A DNA stretch of 64,000 nt from Oceanirhabdus seepicola (lineage in GTDB: Bacteria > Bacillota > Clostridia > Clostridiales > Clostridiaceae): positions 124,001 to 188,000 of the forward strand of contig NZ_JAGSOJ010000005.1 of assembly GCF_023684385.1 (NCBI RefSeq), written 5' to 3'. Of the stretch, positions 8,282 to 17,116 are shown piece by piece. The notes beneath the pieces are model-generated. The model saw only the letters and a program-made list of their open reading frames with translations, searched no databases and had not been told where the DNA came from. Within the stretch, counting starts at the first letter, position 1, and the number at the start of each line of letters is the position of its first letter. The position numbers were made by a program, and so were the translations under genes.

Positions 8282-8376
8282 CTCACTAATCGATTAAAAT
8301 ATTTATGGGTATAATCAGGAATATATTCCCACCTTATACCCATATCATTTATTTCAACATTACATTAAAACATAGT

Positions 8377-9936
8377 CTAAAATTTTAATAAATTTAAACA
8401 TCCCTCAATACCAACTGTCTTTATTAACAATGGTAACCTTGGCCCACTATCGCTATTTAACACTAACTTATATACAATGCTAAATAGACTTTTTTGATTT
8501 GCTTTCTTTATTTTTTTATCATCATCATGACACACATCATACAAATCTTTCATCAGTGATGTATTATCCTGATTTTCACTATTTTCAATTACATCACATA
8601 ATCCATTAAGCCAGTCTTTTTCTTTATCACTTAAACTATCATAGTATTCCTTGTCTTTTACTACTCTTATACTTATTGCTTTCTCTTGATTCCACTCATT
8701 AATCCAATGATATATTCTATCACTCAAAATCTTAATCTTATCAATCGAATATGATTCCCCAGCCTTGTTTAATACATGTTGAAGTGTATTTATATCAAAG
8801 TTAACTAGTGGGAATATACCTGCCATCTGCCCGAACTTTGGAAGATTACTATTTTCTGCGCCTAAATAAGATAACTCCAATGAATATTTAATATCCTCAT
8901 CGCTGAGACGACCCATCTCATTAGCATTACTATATCTCTCAAACTCTGAATAGTTTCTTAATACATCATCATCTAGTCCAATATTAAATGCTGCATTAGG
9001 CATATATTTTGAAAACATGAATAGTATTATCTCTGGTGTATATATTTTAAGAAGTTCTCCTGGAGTAATTATATTTCCAGCTGAACTAGACATCTTTCCA
9101 TTTGCCCCTTTAATTCCTATAAACGCATAAGCTGCATATTCTGGTGCTTGATGATTAAATATTTCTCTACAAATAACTTTTGATACATTATAACTACCTG
9201 TTTCAGCTGAGTGATCGGCACCCCCGGGCTCGAAAATAACATCCTCACCCATCCATCTCATAGGCCAATCAATCTTCCAATTCAATTTAATATTATCTGC
9301 CTCTAAAACCTTTACACAACCTGAATTTCCACACTTACATCCATATTGAATTTCACCTGTTGACTCCTCAAAACTCTCAATTGTTGTATTATCCTTCCTA
9401 CAACTTTCGCAATAAAGGGTTATTGGATAAAATGAATTTTTCTCTTCTTCAGTAGGTTGCTGTGTTTTAAATCTCATAAGAATATCATATATTTTTTTTC
9501 TCTCCTTAAGAGCATAAAGTATATTTTCATTATATCTTCCTGATTTATATTCTTTACTCTGATAAATAAACTCCACATCTATACCAAATACTCGTAAGGC
9601 TTCTTCAAATTCTGATTCAAAATGCTCAGCGTAAGAACCGTGACACCCATATGGATCTGGTATCTCTGAATATGGCATCCCTATATACTTCTCATATGAA
9701 CTATCAATATTCTTAGGGACTTTTCTAAATCTATCAAAATCATCCCACGAGAAAATAAACCTTGTCTTCTTTCCTAATTTTTGTAACGCCCTAACCACAA
9801 AATAAGTTGTTATTATTTCTCTAAAATTTCCTATATGAACAGAACCAGATGGGCTGATTCCAGATGCACATACAAACACTTCTTTCTCTGGATATTTCCT
9901 TATTAAATCTTCTGCTATTCTCTGTGCCCAATGCAT
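8377..9936 (-). CDS. lysS: Lysyl-tRNA synthetase, class I
   Basis: This 519-residue enzyme charges tRNA-Lys with lysine. It belongs to the class I (archaeal-type) form, not the class II LysS of most bacteria. It has the HIGN signature at residues 34-37 (SPSGSVHIGNFRE) and the KMSSSAGN loop near residue 281. A Cys-rich insert (LYCESCRKDN, YGCKCGNSGC) sits in the zinc-binding position of the class. The ATG lies 8 nt after AAGGAGTG. A T-box leader upstream indicates control by uncharged tRNA. Whether a class II LysRS also exists in this genome cannot be told from the window. Confidence 0.97.
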   Translation of the reverse strand: MHWAQRIAEDLIRKYPEKEVFVCASGISPSGSVHIGNFREIITTYFVVRALQKLGKKTRFIFSWDDFDRFRKVPKNIDSSYEKYIGMPYSEIPDPYGCHGSYAEHFESEFEEALRVFGIDVEFIYQSKEYKSGRYNENILYALKERKKIYDILMRFKTQQPTEEEKNSFYPITLYCESCRKDNTTIESFEESTGEIQYGCKCGNSGCVKVLEADNIKLNWKIDWPMRWMGEDVIFEPGGADHSAETGSYNVSKVICREIFNHQAPEYAAYAFIGIKGANGKMSSSAGNIITPGELLKIYTPEIILFMFSKYMPNAAFNIGLDDDVLRNYSEFERYSNANEMGRLSDEDIKYSLELSYLGAENSNLPKFGQMAGIFPLVNFDINTLQHVLNKAGESYSIDKIKILSDRIYHWINEWNQEKAISIRVVKDKEYYDSLSDKEKDWLNGLCDVIENSENQDNTSLMKDLYDVCHDDDKKIKKANQKSLFSIVYKLVLNSDSGPRLPLLIKTVGIEGCLNLLKF

Positions 9937-10000
9937 AATAATATCACTCCTTCAATCTAATGTTAAAAATTTATATTAATTCTCCTATTTTTGAACAAAT

Positions 10001-10395
10001 AAAAAACTCTCACCCCCAAGACATTAGTCTTGAGGACGAGAGTTATTAACTTCGCGGTACCACCTCAGTTTGTTAATATGTCACCATATTAACCTTTTCA
10101 AGTACGACAACGGTTTACTTTTACCTTTCCAACGAACAAAATCAGCAACTATTCGTTCAAGACTAAACCTTGCTTATACCCAATCTCTTTAACGTGAGAA
10201 CCCGTCGCACCACCCCCGCAACCAAGCTTAATTCACCATAGTAACGGTTCAATACGAGACTCCAAGACCTTATTCATTAAGCCACCAATTTCTCCTTCTC
10301 AGCTACCGGAGTTCTCTGTAGAATCGCTCTTCTTAATTACTTCTTCTCTTCACAGTCTATAATAAATATTTTCCAAGTTTTTGAATTTAATGTTT
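10001..10395 (-). promoter_or_regulatory. T-box leader of the lysyl-tRNA synthetase gene
   Basis: The minus strand carries the T-box core AGGTGGTACCGCGAA (10066-10051), which binds the tRNA acceptor end. It is followed by a terminator hairpin (AACTCTCGTCC side and GGGTGAGAGTT side, 10044-10005) with a T run at 10006-10001. Upstream are conserved T-box features such as AGAGAACTCCGGTAGCTGAG. Uncharged tRNA favours the antiterminator and so expression of lysS. I could not place the specifier codon with certainty, so the lysine assignment rests on the downstream gene. Confidence 0.92.
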
Positions 10396-10401
10396 TAATA
10401 C

Positions 10402-10430
10402 ATTATATTTTATTAAATCATATTTGTCAA
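10402..10430 (-). promoter_or_regulatory. Consensus sigma-A promoter of the T-box/lysS unit
   Basis: A perfect TTGACA (10430-10425) and TATAAT (10407-10402) on the minus strand are separated by 17 bp. Transcription should begin near 10395, at the start of the T-box leader. The promoter abuts the stop codon of the upstream VOC gene. Confidence 0.9.
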
Positions 10431-10437
10431 TCATTTT

Positions 10438-10842
10438 TTAAATTTCTATATCTCTAAACTCTATCTCAGTACCCTCTGGTGCCTTAACCTTAAACAAATA
10501 GCTTCCTTCCACTTTGTATAACTCTTCACTATTCTTAATCTTAAAGTCATTATATCCTAAGCTCTTGATTCTTTTGAATTCTGCCTCAACGTCCTTAACC
10601 ATAAAACACATATGTACTATACCTGCATTCTTGTTACTCCATTCATTAAGCTTATCACCATTCTTTGGGGTTTGTAACTCAATCATAAAATCTTCTAACT
10701 TAATCCATGTGTTGTATGCCCTTCCATGAAATCCAGCAGTTTCATTAACTATTTCGAATCCCATTATCTCTGTATAAAACCTAAGTGATTCTTCATACCT
10801 CTCTGTTTGAATACAAACATGATGAATAGATCTCTTAATCAT
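10438..10842 (-). CDS. VOC (glyoxalase/bleomycin-resistance) family protein
   Basis: This is a single-module vicinal oxygen chelate protein of about 134 residues: IHHVCIQTERYEESLRFY, then IVHMCFMVKDVEAEFKRIKS and APEGTEIEFRDIEI. The metal ligands of the fold are present: His near the N-terminus (HHV), His in VHMCF and Glu in IEFRD. This suggests a metal-dependent lyase or dioxygenase, but the substrate is open. I chose the ATG at 10842, 5 nt after GGAGG; an upstream TTG overlaps that site. The lysS promoter begins right after its stop. Confidence 0.85.
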   Translation of the reverse strand: MIKRSIHHVCIQTERYEESLRFYTEIMGFEIVNETAGFHGRAYNTWIKLEDFMIELQTPKNGDKLNEWSNKNAGIVHMCFMVKDVEAEFKRIKSLGYNDFKIKNSEELYKVEGSYLFKVKAPEGTEIEFRDIEI

Positions 10843-10902
10843 AATTTCCTCCAATATGTATATACGGCATATTCAAATACCTAATCTTTATATTCTATAT
10901 TA

Positions 10903-10998
10903 AGGCATATTCAAATAAATAGCTAGTCAGTATGCTAATCTATTTTATAGCATACATCCTCCTTGGAACACAATGATATAAGAACTATCATCACAACT
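10903..10998. repeat. Dispersed repeat of about 95 bp, copy A
   Basis: This segment (GGCATATTCAAATAAATAGC, then CTAGTCAGTATGCTAATCTA, then a hairpin) aligns with 15606-15700 over its length. It ends in a small hairpin, ATGATA-N7-TATCAT (10973-10991), whose counterpart in the other copy is CTGATA-N7-TATCAG. A second hairpin, GTATGCTA/TAGCATAC (10930-10955), is present only here. A partial third copy of its start lies at 10865-10879. It sits directly after the stop of the phytase-like gene. Confidence 0.75.
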
Positions 10999-11002
10999 CG
11001 AT

Positions 11003-12262
11003 TTATTCTAGTGGTTCTTCAAGTTCAATTTTCCATAGACAAAGTTCTTCATCTGTTGAAACAATATCTATTGATGGTTCTACTTTCTTTCCATCACGAG
11101 TATATATTCCATTCTCATCGTAGACGTAATCCTTAATTTTAAAGGCTTTTCCATTTCTAGATTCCTCTTTAACTTTTATGTCTACCCCAAAATCATTATC
11201 ATTTATAATTAATATAGTCTTCTTATCATTTAATACAGCTAATCCTTCTGCCTTATAAAATTTCCATCCTAAATCTCTTATATCCATTATAAAATGTTTC
11301 TTTATAAAATTTACTTCTTTCATTTCATTTCTATTACAACAGTATTCAGGTGCTTTACCCTTTATCAAAAAGTCTGATATATCATCAGCCTTATCAATAT
11401 CTATTAAGTAGAGTATATTTCTTTTACCCTTCTTACTCTTTCCCTGTTCAATAAGAAGTATCTTATTATCACTAATAGCATACATATCTCCTATTTTTCC
11501 ATCTCTGCTTCTCTTATATTCTTTAATATCATGGGGGTATGCAAATTCCCTTGTTTCTCCTGACATTGGATTAACCTCTAAAATCCTTATAAATGTCCCT
11601 GTATCATATGTCTCTCCCTTGATATCTAATATGCTCTGCACTGCAGCATATATATTACCATTAGGAGTTACAGTTATTGCCTCAAACCCTCTATTGGGGT
11701 GTCTTTCTTTAAAAATATCAGGAATTCCATTACCTGGCGAAAATCGTCTTAGCTCATTTCCTTCATCATCATACTCAATTATGAAAGGTCCATATTCATC
11801 ACATACCCATATATGCCCATTACTATCCATTGCTATTCCCTCTACGTCAAGACCATTATCATCATATTCTAATCTATTCATCTCTTCATCCAATGCAATC
11901 TCATTAGTGGTTCCCAACTCTCCCGGTTTTATTGGTATGCCCGAAGCATATTCACCATCAGCACCTCTTAGCTTTATTATTCTTTTACACTCAGCCACAT
12001 CACCTTTCAACTCCATCTCTACAATATGTGGTATGAAATTGGGAATAGTAAAAACTTTTGAGCTCTTGTTTTCAATACAAGGGCCATCCATATTTGGACC
12101 TCTATCAGTCAATAAATATAGTATGACCTTATCATCCTGCTGTGATTTCACTGTCATACTTGATCCGAAACCTAATAACTTCTTTCCCTTATATTCTGTA
12201 CAAAATTGATCATCTATTTTTATATTGTATTTAGTAATCTTATGAGTTTTATAGTTTTTCAT
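11003..12262 (-). CDS. Esterase-like activity of phytase family protein
   Basis: This is a 419-residue beta-propeller-like protein of the phytase-like (PF13449-type) family. Recognisable stretches are YLLTDRGPNMDGP, LDVEGIAMDSNGHIWVCDEY, RGFEAITVTPNGNIYAAVQS, KFYKAEGLAVLNDKKTILI and NDNDFGVD, i.e. repeated acidic blade motifs that may bind calcium. There is no signal peptide, so it looks cytosolic, unlike many relatives. I chose the ATG at 12262, 8 nt after AAGGT; the nine upstream codons overlap this site. Enzymatic activity for the family is poorly established. Confidence 0.8.
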   Translation of the reverse strand: MKNYKTHKITKYNIKIDDQFCTEYKGKKLLGFGSSMTVKSQQDDKVILYLLTDRGPNMDGPCIENKSSKVFTIPNFIPHIVEMELKGDVAECKRIIKLRGADGEYASGIPIKPGELGTTNEIALDEEMNRLEYDDNGLDVEGIAMDSNGHIWVCDEYGPFIIEYDDEGNELRRFSPGNGIPDIFKERHPNRGFEAITVTPNGNIYAAVQSILDIKGETYDTGTFIRILEVNPMSGETREFAYPHDIKEYKRSRDGKIGDMYAISDNKILLIEQGKSKKGKRNILYLIDIDKADDISDFLIKGKAPEYCCNRNEMKEVNFIKKHFIMDIRDLGWKFYKAEGLAVLNDKKTILIINDNDFGVDIKVKEESRNGKAFKIKDYVYDENGIYTRDGKKVEPSIDIVSTDEELCLWKIELEEPLE

Positions 12263-12326
12263 TCTTATCACTACCTTCGTTAGTCTCAAATATATAAAAA
12301 TAGTATTTCCTTATTATCAAAAAAAT

Positions 12327-12387
12327 AAGGGGACAATTCTCAAGTTTTTGCTCTTTAATTAAAGCAAAAACTTGAAAACTACCCCTC
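12327..12387. repeat. GGGGACAGTTCTC repeat, inverted pair (copy 3)
   Basis: The arms are GGGGACAATTCTCAAG and CTTGAAAACTACCCC, slightly decayed, around a paired core (TTTTTGCTCTTT with AAAGCAAAAA). It ends 6 bp from the stop of the flippase gene at 12392 and is flanked by T-rich sequence, so it likely acts as a terminator. Confidence 0.88.
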
Positions 12388-12391
12388 TTTT

Positions 12392-13594
12392 TTATACTAT
12401 ACCATAAACCTTAACATCTAGTATTCTCTTTACTATTGAGTATCCTAGAATATTAACAAAGCCTACAGTTATCATACTTGCTAATGCAGCGCCTGTAATA
12501 CCCATCTTCGGTATTAATACAAAATTCAAAACTGTATTCAATATTGCAGCTACTATTTTCCCAAACATGTTGGTTTTTGATCTTCCAGTCATACATATAA
12601 TGTACCACACACTACCTACAGAAGCATTTATAACTTGTCCAATCCCCCTATAAATCAATACATACTCTGCTTGAAGATACTCAGCTCCACACAATAATAA
12701 TATCTGTTTCCTAAATATAATCATAACTATTATTACTATTCCTGATATTAATGCCAATGTACGTGCTGACTTTTTATACATTTCCCTTAATTTAGGCATA
12801 TCCCCATCATGATAAAGCTTAGCCACTATGGGTGGAAATATCGTGTTCAATACCAATAAGAATATAGATGGAAATGTAGCTATCTTTGCCACAAGATTGT
12901 ATATCTGTACATCCTCTGAGCCAATCATATTTCTTATCATAACAATATCAATCTGACTCATAAGTACCGACATCATACTTCCTATAATCAGTGGTAACGA
13001 ATAGCTTATTACTCTTTTAGAAACTATCAATTTACCAAACTCATCTCTCTGTTTGATAAAATAAATAACTAGAGATATACCTACTGATATATATGTTGCT
13101 ATAACAATATTTAAATAATTCGCTCCCCATAACAGGTAGAATACCCATATCAAAATACTCTTAAGAACCAACCCAACCATTATATTAATTCTGAAGTATT
13201 CTTTTATACTGTGCTTTGCCCTAAATATTGAGAAAAAGATCTGCTCTGCAGACATAAACCATATAAGCGGAAGCATCACTCTCACAGAGGTATCCTCAAA
13301 CATGAAAAACATACCTAAAATAATAACTAAGCTTGCAAAGAAGTTCATAACAAATGAAAATGTTATATACTTATTTCCTTCCTTAGGTATGAAATAAAGA
13401 AGACCAGTACCTAATCCTAATGTAGCTACAAACATGGTCATATTCACTATGGAAAGACCATATGTATATTCTCCTGAAGCATAAAAACCATAGAGTTTTT
13501 CCGCCAGTATAGGAAATAAAATGTTTATTACATATACTAATATATTTCCAACAGATGACTCCGTTAATCTTTTCATAAAGTTTTTATCAGCCAT
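12392..13594 (-). CDS. Oligosaccharide flippase-like membrane protein (Wzx/MATE superfamily)
   Basis: This is a 400-residue polytopic membrane protein with about 12 hydrophobic segments. The N-terminus KRLTESSVGNILVYVINILF is typical of the polysaccharide biosynthesis (PST) branch. A middle hydrophilic segment (KLYHDGDMPKLREMYKKSAR) matches the loop before helix 7, and NFVLIPKMGITGAALASMIT is the helix 11-12 hallmark. It is slightly shorter than usual for the family (430-480). No glycosyltransferase neighbours are present, so the lipid-linked substrate is unknown. Confidence 0.85.
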   Translation of the reverse strand: MADKNFMKRLTESSVGNILVYVINILFPILAEKLYGFYASGEYTYGLSIVNMTMFVATLGLGTGLLYFIPKEGNKYITFSFVMNFFASLVIILGMFFMFEDTSVRVMLPLIWFMSAEQIFFSIFRAKHSIKEYFRINIMVGLVLKSILIWVFYLLWGANYLNIVIATYISVGISLVIYFIKQRDEFGKLIVSKRVISYSLPLIIGSMMSVLMSQIDIVMIRNMIGSEDVQIYNLVAKIATFPSIFLLVLNTIFPPIVAKLYHDGDMPKLREMYKKSARTLALISGIVIIVMIIFRKQILLLCGAEYLQAEYVLIYRGIGQVINASVGSVWYIICMTGRSKTNMFGKIVAAILNTVLNFVLIPKMGITGAALASMITVGFVNILGYSIVKRILDVKVYGIV

Positions 13595-13689
13595 ACTTTA
13601 TCCCCTTCTTCATATCAAATAGACATTCTGTACATAAACATCATAATTGCCTAATTGATATGACTATATCCCAAACCTCTACTATATAT

Positions 13690-14112
13690 TTATTTAGCAG
13701 TATACCTTTTCTCTAATATACTCCAAACATCTGGTTTGTTCTTTTTTATATTAATTATTTTAAATTCATCACTTACAAAAGCATGTTTTGTACTTCCCTT
13801 TGCAATAACTTTTTTATCACTATCTCTAACTACATTATACCCAAACACAGCCTTTGCACCATTCATCTCTTCTATCCATGTTTGAATCGTTAATTCATCC
13901 TCATATTTTGCACCCTCAATATATTTACAGTTACTCTCAAGAACTGGAAGCATCACACCATGTTTCTCCATCTCACTGTATGGCATTCCTGCATCTACTA
14001 TGAACTCTGTTCTCCCTACCTCAAACCATGCATAATAATTTGAGTGATGTACTATCCCCATCTGATCTGTTTCCACATACCTTACTTTGATTTTAGTTTC
14101 ATTAACGTACAT
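13690..14112 (-). CDS. Acyl-CoA thioesterase, YbgC/4HBT hotdog family
   Basis: This is a hotdog-fold protein of about 140 residues. The catalytic motif VRYVETDQMGIVHHSNYYAW contains the Asp (DQMGIVHHSNY) that defines 4-hydroxybenzoyl-CoA thioesterase-like enzymes. It is followed by FEVGRTEF on the long helix and KHAFVSDE near the end. It probably hydrolyses short or medium acyl-CoA. I chose the ATG at 14112, 9 nt after GAGGAG, rather than the overlapping ATG three codons earlier. It appears to be a single gene. Confidence 0.9.
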   Translation of the reverse strand: MYVNETKIKVRYVETDQMGIVHHSNYYAWFEVGRTEFIVDAGMPYSEMEKHGVMLPVLESNCKYIEGAKYEDELTIQTWIEEMNGAKAVFGYNVVRDSDKKVIAKGSTKHAFVSDEFKIINIKKNKPDVWSILEKRYTAK

Positions 14113-14300
14113 GATCCTCATCTCCTCTAAACTTATAATTATAAGCGAACTATTTTAAGCCCCTTCTCAAGTAATCATTTACAGTAAATCTTTTTTCTAC
14201 TCTATTATATCATCATGTAAAAAAAAGTAGATAATATCTACTTGAACTTATTCAAAAGTTCACAAAATATTGTTACCATTCCGTTTTCCATCTTTAGAGT

Positions 14301-14424
14301 TTCAGGCGTTGAAAAAGCCCAAGGTCAAGGTACAAGATGAGCAAGCAGCGCAGTGTACAAATAGTACTCGAGCAGCACAGCGAGTCTTAGTGACGATGAG
14401 ATTGAGCTTTTTCAACAGCCTGAA
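14301..14424. repeat. MITE-like element with imperfect terminal inverted repeats
   Basis: The left end TTCAGGCGTTGAAAAAGC (14301-14318) and right end GCTTTTTCAACAGCCTGAA (14406-14424) are inverted copies differing by one base. The 87-bp interior is clearly richer in G+C than its surroundings (AGCAAGCAGCGCAGTGTAC, CGAGCAGCACAGCGAGTC) and carries a GTAC-N5-GTAC hairpin. It has no coding capacity. It lies in the 317-bp gap before the ABC-2 gene and abuts its stop codon at 14430. Composition points to acquisition from outside. Confidence 0.75.
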
Positions 14425-14429
14425 GTGGC

Positions 14430-15539
14430 TTATAGCCACTTATTCATAAACATTTTACTTATAATGTTTTTCAATGCAACCACGACTACCAACATAGCCA
14501 TTATCCATATTAACATAATTAAATTGCTATTCAACCAACTCAATGGACTTATTATTTGAATGAACTTGTTATTAACCATTACTGAAATAGCATATGATAT
14601 TATTACCCAAGCAATAATCATACCCCCAATAGCTGTATATGATGATATTCTTCTTGTTTTTGATGTTACAATTCCAATTAACCATTGCATGATTATAATA
14701 TATAAACTCATAGAAATCATAGTTTGGTTACTAATATACATACTCTTTTGAGATACTATCAAATAGAAACAGGTTATTACACTTATCAATAGGACATTTA
14801 ATGCTCTATTTATTATATAATATTTTCGTCCATCATCATGGAAGGTAACAATTCTTTGATATATATCATTCTCTCTGTCTTTAATCTCGTTCATATTAAT
14901 AATAAATAAAATTACCAAAACTGCTAATCCCCATATAATCAAATATATAGTTCCTTTAAAATCTCTTTCTTCGTCTATTTCCAATTTGGGTGAGGTTTCT
15001 ATGTTATCTTTATCACTAAGAAATATCTCTTCAACCCTTACTAAATTACTTATATTTTCATCATTTAATTGTGACCAGTCAATATCTATACCATTCTTTT
15101 CATTTAAAATATCAAGCTTAAATCTCATCCATCTCTTCAAAACAGAAGAACTCACCACTTCTAAAACAAGTTGGGTTTTATCGGGATTATAACCATGATA
15201 TACAGTTATAAGTTTGGATAATTCACCTGCTTTAATCATTTCTTCATATCCTTTATTAATAACTAAAGCAAAATCTATCTTACCATGTGACATCATCTTA
15301 ATGCTCATGTTCTCATCCTCATATTCCTGAACCTTCACACCTTCCTCTATATCACTTATTAGTCTCTTTGATAGATTTGTTCCATCCATATCAGTTATCC
15401 CAATGGTTATATTTCTATTATTTATTTCCCTATCATTATGAACTTTTATAATATAGTTTGTACTCATATGACATACGAGTAACATGATAAATATGATTAA
15501 TACCTTACTAAGTGCATTTTTCATTAATATCCTATTCAT
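14430..15539 (-). CDS. ABC-2 type membrane protein (second permease of the zinc-ribbon ABC cluster)
   Basis: This is a 369-residue protein with an N-terminal membrane helix (about 10-30), an extracytoplasmic domain (30-195) and four or five C-terminal helices (198-360). This is the ABC-2 exporter permease topology seen in YhgE/NatB-like proteins. The external domain starts with NITIGITDMDGTNLSKRLIS and includes DFALVINKGYEEMIKAGE, the usual ABC-2 external fold. It lies downstream of the ATPase, first permease and zinc-ribbon protein on the same strand, separated from them by 230 bp holding a dispersed repeat. The substrate is unknown. Confidence 0.8.
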   Translation of the reverse strand: MNRILMKNALSKVLIIFIMLLVCHMSTNYIIKVHNDREINNRNITIGITDMDGTNLSKRLISDIEEGVKVQEYEDENMSIKMMSHGKIDFALVINKGYEEMIKAGELSKLITVYHGYNPDKTQLVLEVVSSSVLKRWMRFKLDILNEKNGIDIDWSQLNDENISNLVRVEEIFLSDKDNIETSPKLEIDEERDFKGTIYLIIWGLAVLVILFIINMNEIKDRENDIYQRIVTFHDDGRKYYIINRALNVLLISVITCFYLIVSQKSMYISNQTMISMSLYIIIMQWLIGIVTSKTRRISSYTAIGGMIIAWVIISYAISVMVNNKFIQIISPLSWLNSNLIMLIWIMAMLVVVVALKNIISKMFMNKWL

Positions 15540-15566
15540 GTTTTCATATCCAATCTAAGAAATATT

Positions 15567-15596
15567 TGAGGAATAAACTCACGTGTTTACTCCTCA
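15567..15596. other. Hairpin within the ABC cluster
   Basis: TGAGGAATAAAC (15567-15578) pairs with GTTTACTCCTCA (15585-15596) with one mismatch. It lies 28 bp upstream of the second ABC-2 permease start. It has no T run, so it may be an mRNA-processing or stability element rather than a terminator. Confidence 0.5.
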
Positions 15597-15605
15597 CATA
15601 TACTT

Positions 15606-15700
15606 AGACATATTCAAATAAATAACTAGTCAGTATGCTAGTCTATTTTGAGAACCACTTCATTCTTGGAACCCACTGATAGAACCACTATCAGCCCAAC
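15606..15700. repeat. Dispersed repeat of about 95 bp, copy B
   Basis: It aligns with 10903-10998 (ACATATTCAAATAAATAACT, CTAGTCAGTATGCTAGTCTA, then CTTGGAAC in both). The terminal hairpin is CTGATA-N7-TATCAG (15676-15694); the outermost pair is C-G here and A-T in the other copy, so pairing is kept while sequence changes. It sits between the zinc-ribbon gene and the second ABC-2 permease gene. Confidence 0.75.
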
Positions 15701-15769
15701 ACGACCCATTCTCGCAAAATATCCGTCGCATCTTTTACTTGTATTTATTTTCATACGCCTTAATCTTAT

Positions 15770-17116
15770 TTAATAAACACCAATAATATTTTGAACAAAT
15801 ATCTCAAATAATTGATCAACACTTTCAACACCATAGAAATATTTGTCTAAAATCTCGTTCTCTTCAATATACTTTATTAATTCATCATTTGAAGTAACAT
15901 TAGTAGAGAAGTTATTTAATATTTCTTCCAGTATTGCATATACCTCTTCACTATCTTGTAAATCCATTATATTTACTGCCTCTTCTTTGTCATATTTTTT
16001 CATCTTAACTTTTACTGTGTTATCTACAGAAGCTTTAATTGTTGCTCCTGGTACAGTAATTTCATACTCAGCTGTTTTGATATTATTAAACATATCAATA
16101 TCGTAATCCGCTTCTATAGTAACCATTGCGCCCATTAAAGCTAATTGTGGTCTTACAACGTCTAGTTCTTGTTTAAATATAATCATTCCTTCATTTAAAA
16201 TATCAATGAATGTCTCTTCATCCTTGAAATACTCCTCCAGTGTCATTTCAATCTCTTCTTTTGCCATTTGATCAACAACTTCATCATCTTCTTTTATTTT
16301 TTCTAAAAGTGTTTTCACTTCAACATAAATTGCTTTCTTTAGTTCTTCATCTTCTTCTGCAACTTTTATTAGTTCATCTATTATTGTTACAGCTGTACTT
16401 AAGTTAAATTTTATATTTATTTTTCCATCTACCTTTTTAATATTCTCTCCTAATACTTCTTCAATTGCTTTCTCGTATTTTTTCCAGTCAACACTTTCTA
16501 ATTTAAAATTCTTAATGTACTCTCTGTTTGCTAGTATATTAGTATTAACACTTTGACTAGCACCGCTTTGTCTTTGAATCTCTTCTCCATCAATATAAAA
16601 ATATTTTTCATATAAATCTACTAATTCTATAAAGACTTTTTGTCCATCTATAGCTACAACACTTTTTAATATTGACTCATCATTCAATAAAATATTTCCC
16701 TGAAAGCTACCCTTTACTCCTGTTTTATTTTCTGCATATGCTAAAAATTCAATATCTAAATCATTTAAAAGATCCGCCATTGTATTTGTATTCATAACTT
16801 CAAAAGATATATTAACCTTCTGATGAGCCTCTTTTTTCTTACTATCCTTCTTCATACCCGCAAATAATTTTTCAGTTGGTGTTGCATTGAATATTAAGAA
16901 CTTAGCACCAATCATTAAAACTAATAAGGCTGCTACAGCTATCCCTATATACTTTAAAGGACTCTTTCCTTTCTTAGTTTGTTCTTGTTCATTTTTTTCT
17001 TGTGTCACTACTGATTCCCCCTGTAATTCTGCCTTCTCATCTAGTTCCTTACCACAGCTTGCACATACTTTCGAAATATCTTCATTTTCAAAATCACAAT
17101 ACCTACACTTTTTCAT
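15770..17116 (-). CDS. Zinc-ribbon, single-pass membrane protein with large external domain
   Basis: This 448-residue protein begins with a zinc ribbon (CRYCDFENEDISKVCASCG: four Cys in two CxxC pairs, residues 4-22). A charged linker and one membrane helix follow (about 53-76, YIGIAVAALLVLMIGAKFLI). The remaining 370 residues are presumably outside the cell, acidic and beta-rich, with no match that I recognise. Inside-zinc-ribbon plus outside-domain proteins are common in Clostridia but uncharacterised. Its start overlaps the end of the ABC permease gene by 14 bases, so it is translationally coupled to the transporter and is probably part of it. Confidence 0.75.
   Translation of the reverse strand: MKKCRYCDFENEDISKVCASCGKELDEKAELQGESVVTQEKNEQEQTKKGKSPLKYIGIAVAALLVLMIGAKFLIFNATPTEKLFAGMKKDSKKKEAHQKVNISFEVMNTNTMADLLNDLDIEFLAYAENKTGVKGSFQGNILLNDESILKSVVAIDGQKVFIELVDLYEKYFYIDGEEIQRQSGASQSVNTNILANREYIKNFKLESVDWKKYEKAIEEVLGENIKKVDGKINIKFNLSTAVTIIDELIKVAEEDEELKKAIYVEVKTLLEKIKEDDEVVDQMAKEEIEMTLEEYFKDEETFIDILNEGMIIFKQELDVVRPQLALMGAMVTIEADYDIDMFNNIKTAEYEITVPGATIKASVDNTVKVKMKKYDKEEAVNIMDLQDSEEVYAILEEILNNFSTNVTSNDELIKYIEENEILDKYFYGVESVDQLFEIFVQNIIGVY

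Noticed and set aside
11619..12209. A 196-codon plus-strand ORF opposite the phytase-like gene.
   Set aside because: It lies wholly antisense to a recognisable family protein and has Ser/Pro-rich content typical of a shadow frame.
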